Shown here piece after piece: positions 1-8,483 of a DNA stretch of 34,839 nucleotides. A program made the position numbers and the translations under genes. The stretch's first letter is position 1; every line of letters begins with the position of its first letter. Origin of the DNA: an uncultured Eubacteriales bacterium (GTDB lineage Bacteria; Bacillota; Clostridia; Oscillospirales; CAG-382). The notes under the pieces were generated by a model, which was not told the DNA's origin, made no database searches, and was given only the letters and a program-made list of their open reading frames with translations. The DNA is taken from NCBI GenBank assembly GCA_934444645.1, contig CAKSCV010000027.1, forward strand, positions 1-34,839, given 5' to 3'.

Positions 1-1668
1 TCCGGAACGATTACCGGCTTTGAATTCACGCCGACCAATGTGGACTGCACCATCAACCTTGATGAGATTGCCTTCGTCGAATCGCCGATTCTCGGTTATG
101 ACGAAAACACCACGGACGAAGTAAGCGGCATGCCTGCCGGCGAGTTCAAAAATCTCGGTGAAATTACGGTTTCGGATGCCATTCCGACCCGTGCCGGCTA
201 TACCTTCCTCGGCTGGTCCGAAAAGAAGAACAGCAAGCTTTTGGCAGGCCTTACCGTTAACGTCGAAGAACCCGGCAAGATCTTATATGCTGTTTGGGAT
301 AAGAATGACCACTGGGAATTCGATAACGACGAGCTTTCCAGCGTCGGAAATGTAACGGATACCCAAACCAAGGTTGTTGACGGCATTCTTCATTATGATA
401 CGCCGGCATCGTCCTACGACCCGATCGTATACGTAAAGAATCAGCCGAATTTCCCGACTTCTTCGACCTCCGGAAAGATTCGAGTCAAGATGAAGTGGAA
501 TAATCTCGAAAACAGAAATACTTCGACGCAGATTTTCTTCAAAACCTCTACCGCTACTGCACTTTCGGAAGCCAACTCGGCAAGTACCTCGAATGGTGCT
601 TACGGTTCTGCACCGAGCGATTGGGTTTATGTGGATATTGATTTTACCTCCAGACCTTCTTGGAGCGGCATTCTCAACTATCTGCGCTTTGACTTAACGA
701 CCGTTCCGGGCACCTGCGATGTTGATTACATCCGCTTTACCAGTTCCGAGGCAAACATCATTGCCAAGACCGGCAAGACCTTGACGGTCAGACCGGACGA
801 TTGGGCAACCTACCTTGTCGCTGAAGGCGGCACACTCGCTCCGGTCGGCTCGGCATATATCAAGAACCTGTATCTGACCGGCGACATCGATTTCACGAAC
901 GGTGCGCTGCTTGTTACCGATACAGTTGAGATTGCAGATGCAAACAAGAGCAATTATGCAGTCTTTACGCTTGATATGGCGTCTGCCGGTGTTACGGCTT
1001 CTGACTATATGTATGTCGGCGGCTATGACAAACCGGTTGAAATGAAAGACGGTGCCAAGTATCTCGTTAAATTGGATGAAAACGGTGTTGGCTTTGTCTA
1101 CTTCGGCAATGAAACGGATATTTCCAAAAAGGTTCTCTATAAAATGACCGCAAACGGTGCGGAAAAGATGGATACGGCTTTCGTAACCACCGATGATACG
1201 GCTTCTGTTCGCGCTGTTGCACCGATCGGCGTTCGCTTCCGTGCAATGGTTGCAAACAAGTATCTTGTCAAAACCGTCGAAATGGATGGCTTTGCCGTTA
1301 AGGAGTACGGATTCCTCGTTTCCATCGGCAGCCGTATCGCTTCTGCAAATGAGCTGACTATGGCAGCTGTTGAAGCCGGCAATGCCGTCAAGGGCGTTGC
1401 GCACGACGATACAACAAACCGTATCTATGGCTCGACAGATGAAGCACAAATTATCACTGCCGTACTCACCGGCATTCCGAACACAAAAGAAGCATATCGA
1501 ACGGATTTGTATGTCAGACCGTACGTTGCACTTTCGAGCGGCTTGGTTGTCTATGGCAATCCGCTTACCGATACCATGTATGATATCGCAAACAGAATGT
1601 CCGAAGAGTTGACAGGCAGAGAACCGTATGCGGACTTTATTTACAACATTATTAATGTTGGCGCATAA
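1..1668 (+). CDS. 3' part of a large secreted/surface protein with an InlB-type repeat (5' end outside window)
   Basis: The frame is open to the left edge, so the start and any signal peptide lie outside; the GTG at 40 is internal. The visible 555 residues begin with the end of a beta-sandwich-like module (GFEFTPTNVDCTINLDEIAF). An InlB/Listeria-Bacteroides type repeat follows (GYTFLGWSEKKN ... LYAVW, ending near base 297), then a second sandwich-like, probably carbohydrate-binding module (from HWEFDNDE to YLRFDL ... VDYIRF, about bases 310-750). The last 160 residues (GVRFRAMV ... YVRPYVAL ... VVYGNPLTD) resemble a C-terminal domain common in clostridial exoproteins, function unknown to me. 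No catalytic motif or cell-wall anchor is visible here. The same repeat-plus-sandwich order recurs in the deacetylase at 22837-25605. Likely an extracellular glycan-active or glycan-binding protein; the enzyme part, if any, lies upstream. Confidence 0.85.
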   Translation, partial: SGTITGFEFTPTNVDCTINLDEIAFVESPILGYDENTTDEVSGMPAGEFKNLGEITVSDAIPTRAGYTFLGWSEKKNSKLLAGLTVNVEEPGKILYAVWDKNDHWEFDNDELSSVGNVTDTQTKVVDGILHYDTPASSYDPIVYVKNQPNFPTSSTSGKIRVKMKWNNLENRNTSTQIFFKTSTATALSEANSASTSNGAYGSAPSDWVYVDIDFTSRPSWSGILNYLRFDLTTVPGTCDVDYIRFTSSEANIIAKTGKTLTVRPDDWATYLVAEGGTLAPVGSAYIKNLYLTGDIDFTNGALLVTDTVEIADANKSNYAVFTLDMASAGVTASDYMYVGGYDKPVEMKDGAKYLVKLDENGVGFVYFGNETDISKKVLYKMTANGAEKMDTAFVTTDDTASVRAVAPIGVRFRAMVANKYLVKTVEMDGFAVKEYGFLVSIGSRIASANELTMAAVEAGNAVKGVAHDDTTNRIYGSTDEAQIITAVLTGIPNTKEAYRTDLYVRPYVALSSGLVVYGNPLTDTMYDIANRMSEELTGREPYADFIYNIINVGA

Positions 1669-1685
1669 ATCCTCATAATAATGCA

Positions 1686-1720
1686 GAACAGCGCACCGAT
1701 TTCGGCGCGCTGTTCCTTTT
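1686..1720 (+). terminator. Intrinsic terminator of the surface-protein gene
   Basis: A 9-bp perfect stem (GAACAGCGC at 1686-1694 with GCGCTGTTC at 1707-1715) is followed by CTTTTGTTT. It lies 17 bp after the stop codon and just before the stop of the convergent gene at 1723, so it may serve both strands. Confidence 0.8.
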
Positions 1721-1722
1721 GT

Positions 1723-1938
1723 TTATTCAGGAAGTGTGTGAACTGTCAGACTCTGCACAAGATTGGTCATTTCCTTTTTGTCGGTAACATTCGAAGCAAG
1801 CTTGATTACTTCTTTCTTTTTCTTCTCCGGAAGATTGGAAAATACCGTCATTGCTGCGGCGTTTTGGTAAAAGGCTGCTGCAAGTCCCTGTGGCAAGTCG
1901 GAATAGATATTTTGTGTGGAATGTTTGCTGTTTTTCAT
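1723..1938 (-). CDS. Small conserved protein, 71 aa, function unknown
   Basis: The pattern DLPQGLAAAFYQNAAAM-FSNLPEKKKKEVI-K-ASNVTDKKEM--LVQSL resembles, as I remember it, a small cytoplasmic protein widespread in Clostridia (a LP-GF-MALAQN-type N-terminus and a K-EM--V-SL end). No function is known to me. There is no signal peptide or membrane segment; it looks helical and charged. The ATG at 1938 is preferred because GGACGGTG sits about 6-8 bases upstream. A GTG at 1947 would put the start inside that Shine-Dalgarno. The ribosome site itself forms one arm of a long hairpin (1945-1996), so translation may be regulated. It lies downstream of coaD on the same strand. Confidence 0.65.
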   Translation of the reverse strand: MKNSKHSTQNIYSDLPQGLAAAFYQNAAAMTVFSNLPEKKKKEVIKLASNVTDKKEMTNLVQSLTVHTLPE

Positions 1939-1944
1939 AAAAAT

Positions 1945-1996
1945 CACCGTCCGTATTAAAATAGGGAAGAGCCTTCCTTATTTTGTGCGGACGGTG
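1945..1996 (-). promoter_or_regulatory. Long hairpin between coaD and the 71-aa gene that buries the ribosome site
   Basis: The outer arms are a perfect 9-bp pair (CACCGTCCG at 1945-1953, CGGACGGTG at 1988-1996). Inside, AAAATA (1958-1963) pairs with TATTTT (1979-1984) and GGAAG (1965-1969) with CTTCC (1973-1977). On the minus strand the hairpin ends in CGGACGGTG followed by ATTTTT and the ATG at 1938. It can therefore act as a coaD terminator (stem plus short T run) and also sequester the Shine-Dalgarno of the next gene. No known riboswitch class was recognised. Confidence 0.6.
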
Positions 1997-2015
1997 CTGT
2001 ATTTTATACATAAAA

Positions 2016-2504
2016 TCAGAATTTCAAAAATTCGCGTAACAACGCAGCATTCGGGACTAAGTCATCATATTTGCCACCGGAGGCAATCAGTGTTCGCACA
2101 AGCGTCGAACTGACGGCACAATAATCCGGCAAAGACGGCAGAAAAAGCGTTTCCGCTTCAAATCCGTATTTTCGGAGGCACAGCTCGCGGTTGTATTGTG
2201 CCATCTCGTTTTCGTAGGAAAAATCTTTTTCGTTTCGTATTCCTTTAACCAAGACCGGCTTATCGTGTGCGGCGATATAATCGATAAGCATGCCATCAAA
2301 GCATTTGACCGCAGCATTTGGAAGATCCTTTACCGCGTCCTCAGCCAAAGAACGCCGTTTTTCGGAGCAGAGCAGGGGATTTTTCGACGGATTATGGGCA
2401 ATCAGAACGGTTACCTTGTCAAACAGAGCCGCTGCACGGCGAATTACATCCAAATGTCCGATTGTTATCGGGTCATAGCTGCCGGGAAGAAGCGCGCATC
2501 TCAT
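2016..2504 (-). CDS. coaD: Phosphopantetheine adenylyltransferase
   Basis: Transfers AMP from ATP to 4'-phosphopantetheine, giving dephospho-CoA, the penultimate step of CoA synthesis in the cytosol. The 162-aa length is normal. Visible motifs are PGSYDPITIGHLD at residues 7-19, with the nucleotidyltransferase T/HxGH signature (H17), KGIRNEKDFSYE at 87-98, and SSTLVR at 132-137, which binds nucleotide phosphates. The start overlaps the rsmD stop as ATGA (2501-2504), so the two are translationally coupled. rsmD-coaD is a common Firmicute gene pair. Identification is secure. Confidence 0.97.
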   Translation of the reverse strand: MRCALLPGSYDPITIGHLDVIRRAAALFDKVTVLIAHNPSKNPLLCSEKRRSLAEDAVKDLPNAAVKCFDGMLIDYIAAHDKPVLVKGIRNEKDFSYENEMAQYNRELCLRKYGFEAETLFLPSLPDYCAVSSTLVRTLIASGGKYDDLVPNAALLREFLKF

Positions 2505-3106
2505 AGCGATGACTCCTCGACTTCGGTCGGCTCGGAGGCTTCCGGTTCGGCAGGCATTTCAAGCATGGTAATAAACACGCGGCCGTAACGGTATTTGCGG
2601 CGGAAGTTCAGACCGTATACCGCTTCATTCTCCGTAAATCGGTCAACGTCCGATTCGCAGACAACAATCGCACCAGGCGCCAAAATGCCGGCACGGGACA
2701 CTTTTTTCAGCACTTCATCTTTGACGTCCTTGGCATATGGCGGATCCAAAAAGACCAAATCGAATTTTTCGCCTTTTGCTGCAGCATTTTTGAGATATTC
2801 GCTGTAATCCATGCGCGAAATACGGCACTGCTTCATGAGACCCGTGTTTTTGGCGTTGGTTTTGATAACCTCCACCGCACTGACATTATCATCGATCATA
2901 ACCGCACTTTCCGCGCCGCGGCTGAGTGCCTCCAACGCCAGCTGACCGGAGCCGCAGAACAGATCGAGCACGTGTCTGCCGTCAAGTTCAAACTGTATGG
3001 CACTGAATATTCCTTCTTTGACACGTTCGCCGGTCGGGCGGGTAACATCATCGCCGGGAAGTGTTTCAAGCACGCGTCTGCGTGCTGCGCCTGCAATAAT
3101 TCTCAT
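2501..3106 (-). CDS. rsmD: 16S rRNA (guanine-966-N2)-methyltransferase
   Basis: Methylates G966 of 16S rRNA using SAM. The start at 3106 gives MRIIAGAARRR, the conserved RsmD N-terminus, preceded by AAAGGAA; the longer open frame upstream is not conserved and overlaps uvrC. Motifs: TRPTGERVKEGIFS at residues 22-35, the SAM loop DLFCGSGQLALEALSRGA at 48-65, and the catalytic DPPY at 121-124. The predicted 201 aa include an acidic tail (PAEPEASEPTEVEESS) after the usual fold. It starts 32 bp downstream of uvrC and overlaps coaD by 4 bp. Confidence 0.95.
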   Translation of the reverse strand: MRIIAGAARRRVLETLPGDDVTRPTGERVKEGIFSAIQFELDGRHVLDLFCGSGQLALEALSRGAESAVMIDDNVSAVEVIKTNAKNTGLMKQCRISRMDYSEYLKNAAAKGEKFDLVFLDPPYAKDVKDEVLKKVSRAGILAPGAIVVCESDVDRFTENEAVYGLNFRRKYRYGRVFITMLEMPAEPEASEPTEVEESSL

Positions 3107-3138
3107 TTTATGATTCCTTTCAACCAATAGACTGTCGC

Positions 3139-4980
3139 CTATTCTTCGTTTTCCTTGTCCAGATAATCGCGGATTCCGGCAGCAATTTCCGGTGTGATGC
3201 CTTTTACCGTACAAAGCTCTTCCACGCTTGCCGCTTTTAGCTCGGCGAGCGTTTTGAATGCCTCATACAAGGCCTTGGCCTTGGCTTCGCCGATGCCTTT
3301 GACGTTGGTAAGCTCTGTTTTTTTCATGCGCTTGCGGCGAGCGGCGTCCATTTTGGAAAAGGTGAACCGATGTACTTCCTCTTGAATCTTGTAAATGAAA
3401 TTGAATAAAAGTGCATCCTTGGCAATGCTGATTTCATGCTCGCCGTCCGTGATGGTACGTGTCTTGTGAAAATCGTCTTTTACCATACCGAAAATCGGAA
3501 TATCGACGCCGCACTCTTTTGCAGCCCGTTTTACGGTGGAAACGTGCCCGACGCCGCCGTCAAGCAAAATCAAATCCGGCATGACCGCAAGTGAGGTCGT
3601 ATCTTCTTTGTCGCTCAAATGTCCGAATCGCCGCGTCAACGCCTCGCGCATGGACGCGTAATCATCGATACCGTCCGTTGTTCGGATGGAAAACGCACGA
3701 TAATCGCTTTTCTTGAAGCGTCCGTTTTCCAACACGATCATGCCGCAATAAATATCCGCATCGCCGCTGTTGGAAATATCATAGCTTTCGATACGCTCCG
3801 GGACGATTTCAAGCTCCAATGCATTTGCCAAACGGATGAGAAGAGACGTATCGTTTTCATCCTGCTTTTCTTTGGTTCGAATGGCTTCCAACGCATTTTG
3901 AAGCGCCATTTCGCACAGCTCTTTGTTTTTGCCTTTTTGGGGCGTATGAAGGCTCACGGTATGTCCGGCATGCTGCGAAAGAATCTCCGCAACCGCAGCG
4001 GCAATTTCCGTTTCCAACGGGAACGACAGATAGATCTCGCGCGGAATGATTTCCGGATTATGATAATAGCGTAAAACCAGGTCTGCCAAAGCTTCGTTGT
4101 CGGCAATCTCATCCATGCCCATTAAAATCACGTTCTTATCGATAATAACACCGTCACGCACCAAAAGCACAGCCACCGCGCTGCGCGTTTCGGTTTCGTA
4201 AAAGCCGAAAATGTCTTTGTCAATGCCCGGTGTGGATTTGATTTTCTGATGTCCCGATAATTTTTCGAGATTCTGAATACTGTCGCGGTATTTTGCCGCC
4301 GCTTCAAAGCGCATTTGTTCGGACGCGGCATACATTTTTTGTTCCAGTGATTTTTTTACCGCTGCATAGTCGCCCTTTAAGAAGCTCTCGATATCCTCAA
4401 ACACCGCCGCATACTCGCTTTCGGTGATTTTTCCGGTACACGGAGCCATGCACAGGTTCATGTGATAGTTCAAGCACGGACGTCCGACGGCTTTTCCGTA
4501 AGCAAGCTTGCGTTCGCACACCGGAAGACGGAAGATTTTCTGGACGGTTTTGATGATATCTTTTGCACTGACGGCGGAGGTGTACGGTCCAAAGTACTTG
4601 CCGCGGTCGTCCTTTCGCTCGTATTGTGTGATTAGGCGCGGAAATGCTTGGTTTGTAATTTTGATATACGGATAGGATTTACTGTCCTTTAATTTTATGT
4701 TATATTTCGGCATATGCCGCTTGATAAGCTCGTTTTCAAGCAACAAGGCCTCCGCTTCGCTGCCGGTAACGATGGTTTCAAAATCGGCGATATTTCCGAC
4801 TAATTTTCGCGTTTTGACATTTAAGCGTTCCGGCATCTGGAAGTAACTGGACACGCGGTTTTTCAAGCATTTGGATTTGCCGACATAGATAATGCTTCCT
4901 GCCGCGTTTTTCATTAAATATACGCCTGGAGAATGGGGAAGAACCGAAAGCTTTTCGGAAATCGTTTTGTTTTTAGGCAT
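3139..4980 (-). CDS. uvrC: Excinuclease ABC subunit C
   Basis: Dual-incision nuclease of nucleotide excision repair, acting with UvrA-UvrB. At 613 aa the full set of domains is present. An N-terminal GIY-YIG nuclease (SPGVYLMKN ... IIYVGKSKCLKNR, residues 17-42) makes the 3' incision. A Cys cluster follows (CERKLA, CL, CMAPC at about 155-181). The UVR motif that contacts UvrB lies at 204-240, and the RNase H-like 5' nuclease has Asp in SYDIS (D401) and LLDGG (D474). Tandem helix-hairpin-helix motifs lie at 556-608. It lies downstream of the HPr gene, past a hairpin terminator, and upstream of rsmD, so some transcription may come by read-through. Confidence 0.97.
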   Translation of the reverse strand: MPKNKTISEKLSVLPHSPGVYLMKNAAGSIIYVGKSKCLKNRVSSYFQMPERLNVKTRKLVGNIADFETIVTGSEAEALLLENELIKRHMPKYNIKLKDSKSYPYIKITNQAFPRLITQYERKDDRGKYFGPYTSAVSAKDIIKTVQKIFRLPVCERKLAYGKAVGRPCLNYHMNLCMAPCTGKITESEYAAVFEDIESFLKGDYAAVKKSLEQKMYAASEQMRFEAAAKYRDSIQNLEKLSGHQKIKSTPGIDKDIFGFYETETRSAVAVLLVRDGVIIDKNVILMGMDEIADNEALADLVLRYYHNPEIIPREIYLSFPLETEIAAAVAEILSQHAGHTVSLHTPQKGKNKELCEMALQNALEAIRTKEKQDENDTSLLIRLANALELEIVPERIESYDISNSGDADIYCGMIVLENGRFKKSDYRAFSIRTTDGIDDYASMREALTRRFGHLSDKEDTTSLAVMPDLILLDGGVGHVSTVKRAAKECGVDIPIFGMVKDDFHKTRTITDGEHEISIAKDALLFNFIYKIQEEVHRFTFSKMDAARRKRMKKTELTNVKGIGEAKAKALYEAFKTLAELKAASVEELCTVKGITPEIAAGIRDYLDKENEE

Positions 4981-5000
4981 AATTCCTCATGAAACGACAA

Positions 5001-5028
5001 AAAGGAGTATTTTTACCGATACTCCTTT
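5001..5028 (-). terminator. Intrinsic terminator between HPr and uvrC
   Basis: A 10-bp perfect stem (AAAGGAGTAT 5001-5010, ATACTCCTTT 5019-5028) with an 8-base loop. Read on the minus strand it is followed by TTGTCGTTT, giving a T-rich run. It lies 27 bp past the HPr stop and 20 bp before the uvrC start. Confidence 0.75.
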
Positions 5029-5055
5029 GCCGAAATTGAAACTGTATACAAAAAA

Positions 5056-5319
5056 CTACTTTGTCAAACCGGTCGCGATCAAAGCGGCAAGTTCATTCAC
5101 GGCACTTTCTTCGTCGGAGCCGTCAGCGGTGATAATGATCTTCATATCCATGGATATGCCGAGAGACAGGACTCCCAAAAGGCTTTTTGCGTTGGCGCGT
5201 CTGTCACCGTTTTCGATCCAAACGGAGCTTTTGAAAGTATTGGCTTTTTGAATAAAGAGAGTCGCGGGTCTTGCGTGCAGACCTTCCATATTTTTAACTA
5301 CAACTTCTTTTGATAACAT
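5056..5319 (-). CDS. ptsH: Phosphocarrier protein HPr
   Basis: Carries phosphate from enzyme I to sugar-specific EIIA proteins of the PTS, and in Firmicutes serves as a CcpA co-regulator when phosphorylated on serine. The 87-aa protein has GLHARPA with the catalytic His15, and NAKSLLGVLSLG with Ser46, the HPr kinase site, so it can take part in both transfer and catabolite control. A Crh-type protein would lack His15. ptsI is not adjacent; uvrC follows instead. It has its own consensus promoter and terminator, which suggests a largely monocistronic, strongly expressed gene. Confidence 0.95.
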   Translation of the reverse strand: MLSKEVVVKNMEGLHARPATLFIQKANTFKSSVWIENGDRRANAKSLLGVLSLGISMDMKIIITADGSDEESAVNELAALIATGLTK

Positions 5320-5363
5320 AAGATCTTCCCTTTCAAATAAATGGATATCAAATTACGATTTTA

Positions 5364-5392
5364 ATTATAACAAAGCACATGCAAAAAGTCAA
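5364..5392 (-). promoter_or_regulatory. Sigma-A promoter of HPr
   Basis: On the minus strand, TTGACT (5387-5392) and a perfect TATAAT (5364-5369) are separated by exactly 17 bp. The start would fall about 35 bp upstream of the HPr ATG. The remaining 90 bp to the next gene are AT-rich, with nothing else recognised. Confidence 0.85.
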
Positions 5393-5481
5393 CAACATTC
5401 TATGAATTTTGGCGTTTTGAGAAAATATCGCACTTTATACAAATATCTGTTAGCATTCTAAAATTTTCATGGTGCAATTGA

Positions 5482-5964
5482 CTATTCTTCTGCAGCAATC
5501 GGATGAAAATCTATCAATTTTCCTTCAAAGGAAAACGTTTTTGTATACATTTTTAAGTTCTTTCCGAGATTCAGATACGTATTATCGCCGATATAAAAGC
5601 CGTTTTCGGAAATATCAGCCGAAAGGTGAAGTGTCAGTGTCATATCGATTTCCGCCGGATATAAATGCGCGGAAACCGTTCCGTCTGCCGCAGCGATCTC
5701 TTTTCGGACATACGACGTTTGCACGGCAGAAATCTCTCCGCAGAAAAGCGATTTTTCGGATAAATAGACCATATCGCCGGCTTTTACCGCGTTTGCATAA
5801 AGACTGTCAATACCGGAAATAAGAAGCGTATATTCGATTTCCTTGTTTTTCACGGTGTCGGGCAGCTGCTTGATGCTTAACGTTCGATAAACAGCCGCCG
5901 CTGTTACCAAAACAAGCACTAAAACAATCAATACATCGATCAAATTCGGTTTTTTACTTTTCAT
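5482..5964 (-). CDS. DUF4330-type membrane-anchored protein (second copy)
   Basis: A 160-aa protein with an N-terminal LIDVLIVLVLVLV membrane segment (about residues 9-28) and an extracytoplasmic beta-rich region. The N-terminal K-NLID(V/I)LI pattern followed by one TM helix is typical of DUF4330, a family often found with exopolysaccharide genes; its biochemical function is unknown. The start at 5964 is preceded by AAGGAAG; the frame extends further upstream but without family likeness. It lies 13 bp after a paralogue with the same topology, at the end of the fkbM-rimM-trmD run, and probably works with the upstream ligase-like membrane protein. Confidence 0.8.
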   Translation of the reverse strand: MKSKKPNLIDVLIVLVLVLVTAAAVYRTLSIKQLPDTVKNKEIEYTLLISGIDSLYANAVKAGDMVYLSEKSLFCGEISAVQTSYVRKEIAAADGTVSAHLYPAEIDMTLTLHLSADISENGFYIGDNTYLNLGKNLKMYTKTFSFEGKLIDFHPIAAEE

Positions 5965-5977
5965 AGCTGTTCTTCCT

Positions 5978-6541
5978 TTATTGATTCGTGGACACTTTTC
6001 CGTCTGTTTCCGCACTCGGAACAAGTGCTTTTTCACCGGAATCTGCAAGCGGTGTTGCTGCTTCGGCAGCACGCACAGAGACGATCTCAGCCGAATGATA
6101 TGAAAACGGCAGAAGAATGTCCGGAGCAGTACCGGCTGAAATCCCGTAATCACCGATGCGATAGCCGTGATCCTTGTAGGTGCAAACCGCACTGACGCGT
6201 AAATATACCGTTTTTTGACCGGGTATGGGCGTATATACATAGCGGCCGGTTTTGCTGTTGAATACTGCTTCTTTCTCGTCTGTCACGGTGATTTCGCGGA
6301 TTCTGCCGAGTGTGGTGCCGGCGGAATTTGCAGAAATGGCATCGTTAACGGACAATCGCGCTGCATCGCGTTCGGCAACGCCTTTAATACGCAGGTAATA
6401 TTCAACCGTGACAAATTCCTTTGAAAACATATCGTTTGCAATATAATTTGCTGCGAATGTAACGATGGCAAGCAGTGCAAGCAGAATCAATATATCAATG
6501 ATATTGAATCGCCGTTTGAGTTTGTTTGTGTGTTGATTCAT
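5978..6541 (-). CDS. DUF4330-type membrane-anchored protein (first copy)
   Basis: A 187-aa protein starting with a short basic stretch and FNIIDILILLALLAIV, the DUF4330 signature TM helix (about residues 13-33). An extracytoplasmic domain follows (EYYLRIKGV ... GYRIGDYGISAGTAPDILLP). The C-terminal 35 residues are low in structure. It shares the fold plan with the next gene (an RIGDY or YIGDN motif in each), suggesting a tandem duplication. The ATG lies 19 bp after the stop of the polysaccharide membrane protein. Function is inferred only from neighbours: surface glycan assembly or export. Confidence 0.8.
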   Translation of the reverse strand: MNQHTNKLKRRFNIIDILILLALLAIVTFAANYIANDMFSKEFVTVEYYLRIKGVAERDAARLSVNDAISANSAGTTLGRIREITVTDEKEAVFNSKTGRYVYTPIPGQKTVYLRVSAVCTYKDHGYRIGDYGISAGTAPDILLPFSYHSAEIVSVRAAEAATPLADSGEKALVPSAETDGKVSTNQ

Positions 6542-6560
6542 TTCTCAAGACCTCAAAATA

Positions 6561-8453
6561 TCAGTTATATTCTCGTTCGAAGTATGGTGGGATATAGTCA
6601 TTGTCGGCGCTGTCGGCAACAGCACTGCCGAGTGACAGCAGCAAGAGAAACAGAACGCAGATACGAAAATCGCCTGTCAGATTTGCAAAAACAGCATATA
6701 ACATCAGTGCAAAAATGCTGCAAATCAAGGCTATACACCGGCTTTGGGCTTTTTCGGACTTGTTCATGCCGTAGGCGTAGGAAAAGGTGCGGGACAGAAA
6801 AACCAGAATCAGTGCCGGAATGCACAGAGTTAACGGAATGCCGATTTTCAGTGCCAATGCGACATAGGTTGCGCCAAAGCCGTGATATCCGGTCAACTGC
6901 GCCTGTATGAGTGCTGATGCACCGGCAACGGATTCGCTTCCGATACCGGCACCTGACAGCCACATTTTGCGGATAAATTCACTGACTGCATCGGTGCCTG
7001 AGCCGTTTACGACAGACGCAAAGCTTTCCGGATGGGGAATATAGGCAGACAGCCGGTTTGGATCGATTTCCGGCATAAAGATCCGAAGACAGGATAAAGT
7101 AAGTATGGCAAAGACCGTTGTTCCGATCCCATAGGGACTGAATAAGATCATTGCCGCAACGAGCGATACAACTAACGAAAAAACCGCATCATAGACGCCG
7201 GTATAAACGAGGCAAACCGAAACAAAGGCAAGAGACAAAAACGAGAAGAATTTTCCGGAGCTTTGGCGGTTGACAAACATGATCGGAAGAAGGCAAATTA
7301 AAAAAGCTGCAAAAATACGCGGATCATCGAAAGCTGAGCATAACGGCTTTTGCCGGAGCGCAAGAAATATACCGTTAAAATCATGTGAAGATAAATGACC
7401 GACGCTGAAATCATAGACGCCGTACAGCGCTGCAGCGAAAGCCGAAAATCCGAGTGTCCGAAAGCATTTATCGGCAAGTGTCGATGAGTTTACAAGCGTG
7501 ATGACCGTCAAAGCAAACAATATCGCAAGCAAAACATAGCCGAAGGAGGTTGCCGCATTTTCCGTATCGAACGAAAAAATCGTGCCGGAAGCAGCGATGA
7601 TTCCCAAAAGTGCCAAAACGCCCGAGCAGAGATTCAGGTGGAGAGAGCGTTTGCCGCGAAGAATTTTGAACGTGACGGATAATAGGGTAAGGAGTATCAA
7701 AAATGCAAGAATCTTCTGCTCGGCAAACGGCAATAACAGGCATACGGCAAGAATCCCGTTTTCCGGGCGCGTAAAAACAAGATACAAAAGAAGAATCATG
7801 AAAATGATAAACGCCGTGAGCCACGGTGAAACTGCATAGGACAGAAGACCACAAAGCAAACCGAGTGCAAGCGAAAGTCCCGAAGTCGGAAGAACTTTGT
7901 TTTTTTCGGTTAAGGCAATATGTTTGATGGTAAAAATATCAAACAAAAAATATGAAAGTATTTTGCTGTCACGCAAGGACATTGCGATGCTTTTGTTTTT
8001 AACCGGCAGTAAAAAAAGCGCAATGACGACTAAAATACAGCCGAACAAAAAGGTATCGGAAAAATCCAAATGCATAAGCCGCGGCAATCCGTCAACAAGA
8101 TTGACCGAAACCAAAAAGCTGCCGAAGGAAAACAGGAATATGCCGAAGGAGCGTAAGCTTGAACGGAAAAAACGATAGGCAGCATCTTCAAACAGGTTGA
8201 GAAGCAGACAGTTTTGACTGTATTCGGCAAATTTCAGTTTTAACGCAAGAAGCGGCACTTTGATGCGTGAAAATCCGGCGATCCATCCGTAAATACGGCT
8301 TTTTTTTCCGGCAGTCTCCAACAGCTCATAGTTTAAGAAAAAGCCGAGAAAAAAGCTCTGTCTTGCAAGAAGACCGATTTTTGAAAACAGCCTTGAAAAG
8401 AACGACAAAATCAAACTGCCGCTTTTCGCTGTTTTCTGCCGACCGGGATTCAT
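6561..8453 (-). CDS. O-antigen ligase / Wzy-like polytopic membrane protein
   Basis: A 630-aa protein with about a dozen hydrophobic segments from residue 95 on. The arrangement is that of the O-antigen ligase/WaaL-Wzy superfamily, which polymerises or ligates undecaprenyl-linked glycans outside the membrane. A large loop between the late TM helices (MPEIDPNRLSAYIPHPESFASVVNG and onward, about residues 460-520) corresponds to the catalytic periplasmic loop, including GAGIGSES and GYHGFGATYV, similar to the H-N/Y-L patch of the family. The first 90 residues are a cytoplasmic basic extension (RLFSKIGLLARQS). It lies 30 bp after trmD and 19 bp before the DUF4330 pair. The exact substrate cannot be told. 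Confidence 0.75.
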   Translation of the reverse strand: MNPGRQKTAKSGSLILSFFSRLFSKIGLLARQSFFLGFFLNYELLETAGKKSRIYGWIAGFSRIKVPLLALKLKFAEYSQNCLLLNLFEDAAYRFFRSSLRSFGIFLFSFGSFLVSVNLVDGLPRLMHLDFSDTFLFGCILVVIALFLLPVKNKSIAMSLRDSKILSYFLFDIFTIKHIALTEKNKVLPTSGLSLALGLLCGLLSYAVSPWLTAFIIFMILLLYLVFTRPENGILAVCLLLPFAEQKILAFLILLTLLSVTFKILRGKRSLHLNLCSGVLALLGIIAASGTIFSFDTENAATSFGYVLLAILFALTVITLVNSSTLADKCFRTLGFSAFAAALYGVYDFSVGHLSSHDFNGIFLALRQKPLCSAFDDPRIFAAFLICLLPIMFVNRQSSGKFFSFLSLAFVSVCLVYTGVYDAVFSLVVSLVAAMILFSPYGIGTTVFAILTLSCLRIFMPEIDPNRLSAYIPHPESFASVVNGSGTDAVSEFIRKMWLSGAGIGSESVAGASALIQAQLTGYHGFGATYVALALKIGIPLTLCIPALILVFLSRTFSYAYGMNKSEKAQSRCIALICSIFALMLYAVFANLTGDFRICVLFLLLLSLGSAVADSADNDYIPPYFEREYN

Positions 8454-8483
8454 TCGTTCACCTTCCTTCTCATAGTTGATGTC

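Noticed and set aside
694..1449. 251-codon antisense frame within the surface-protein gene
   Set aside because: Composition (many Cys, His, Arg) is that of a shadow frame; no ribosome site or domain; the plus-strand frame has clear modules.
5965..6240. Upstream extension of the second DUF4330 frame
   Set aside because: It overlaps the first DUF4330 gene in another frame; the TM start and AAGGAAG site are at 5964.
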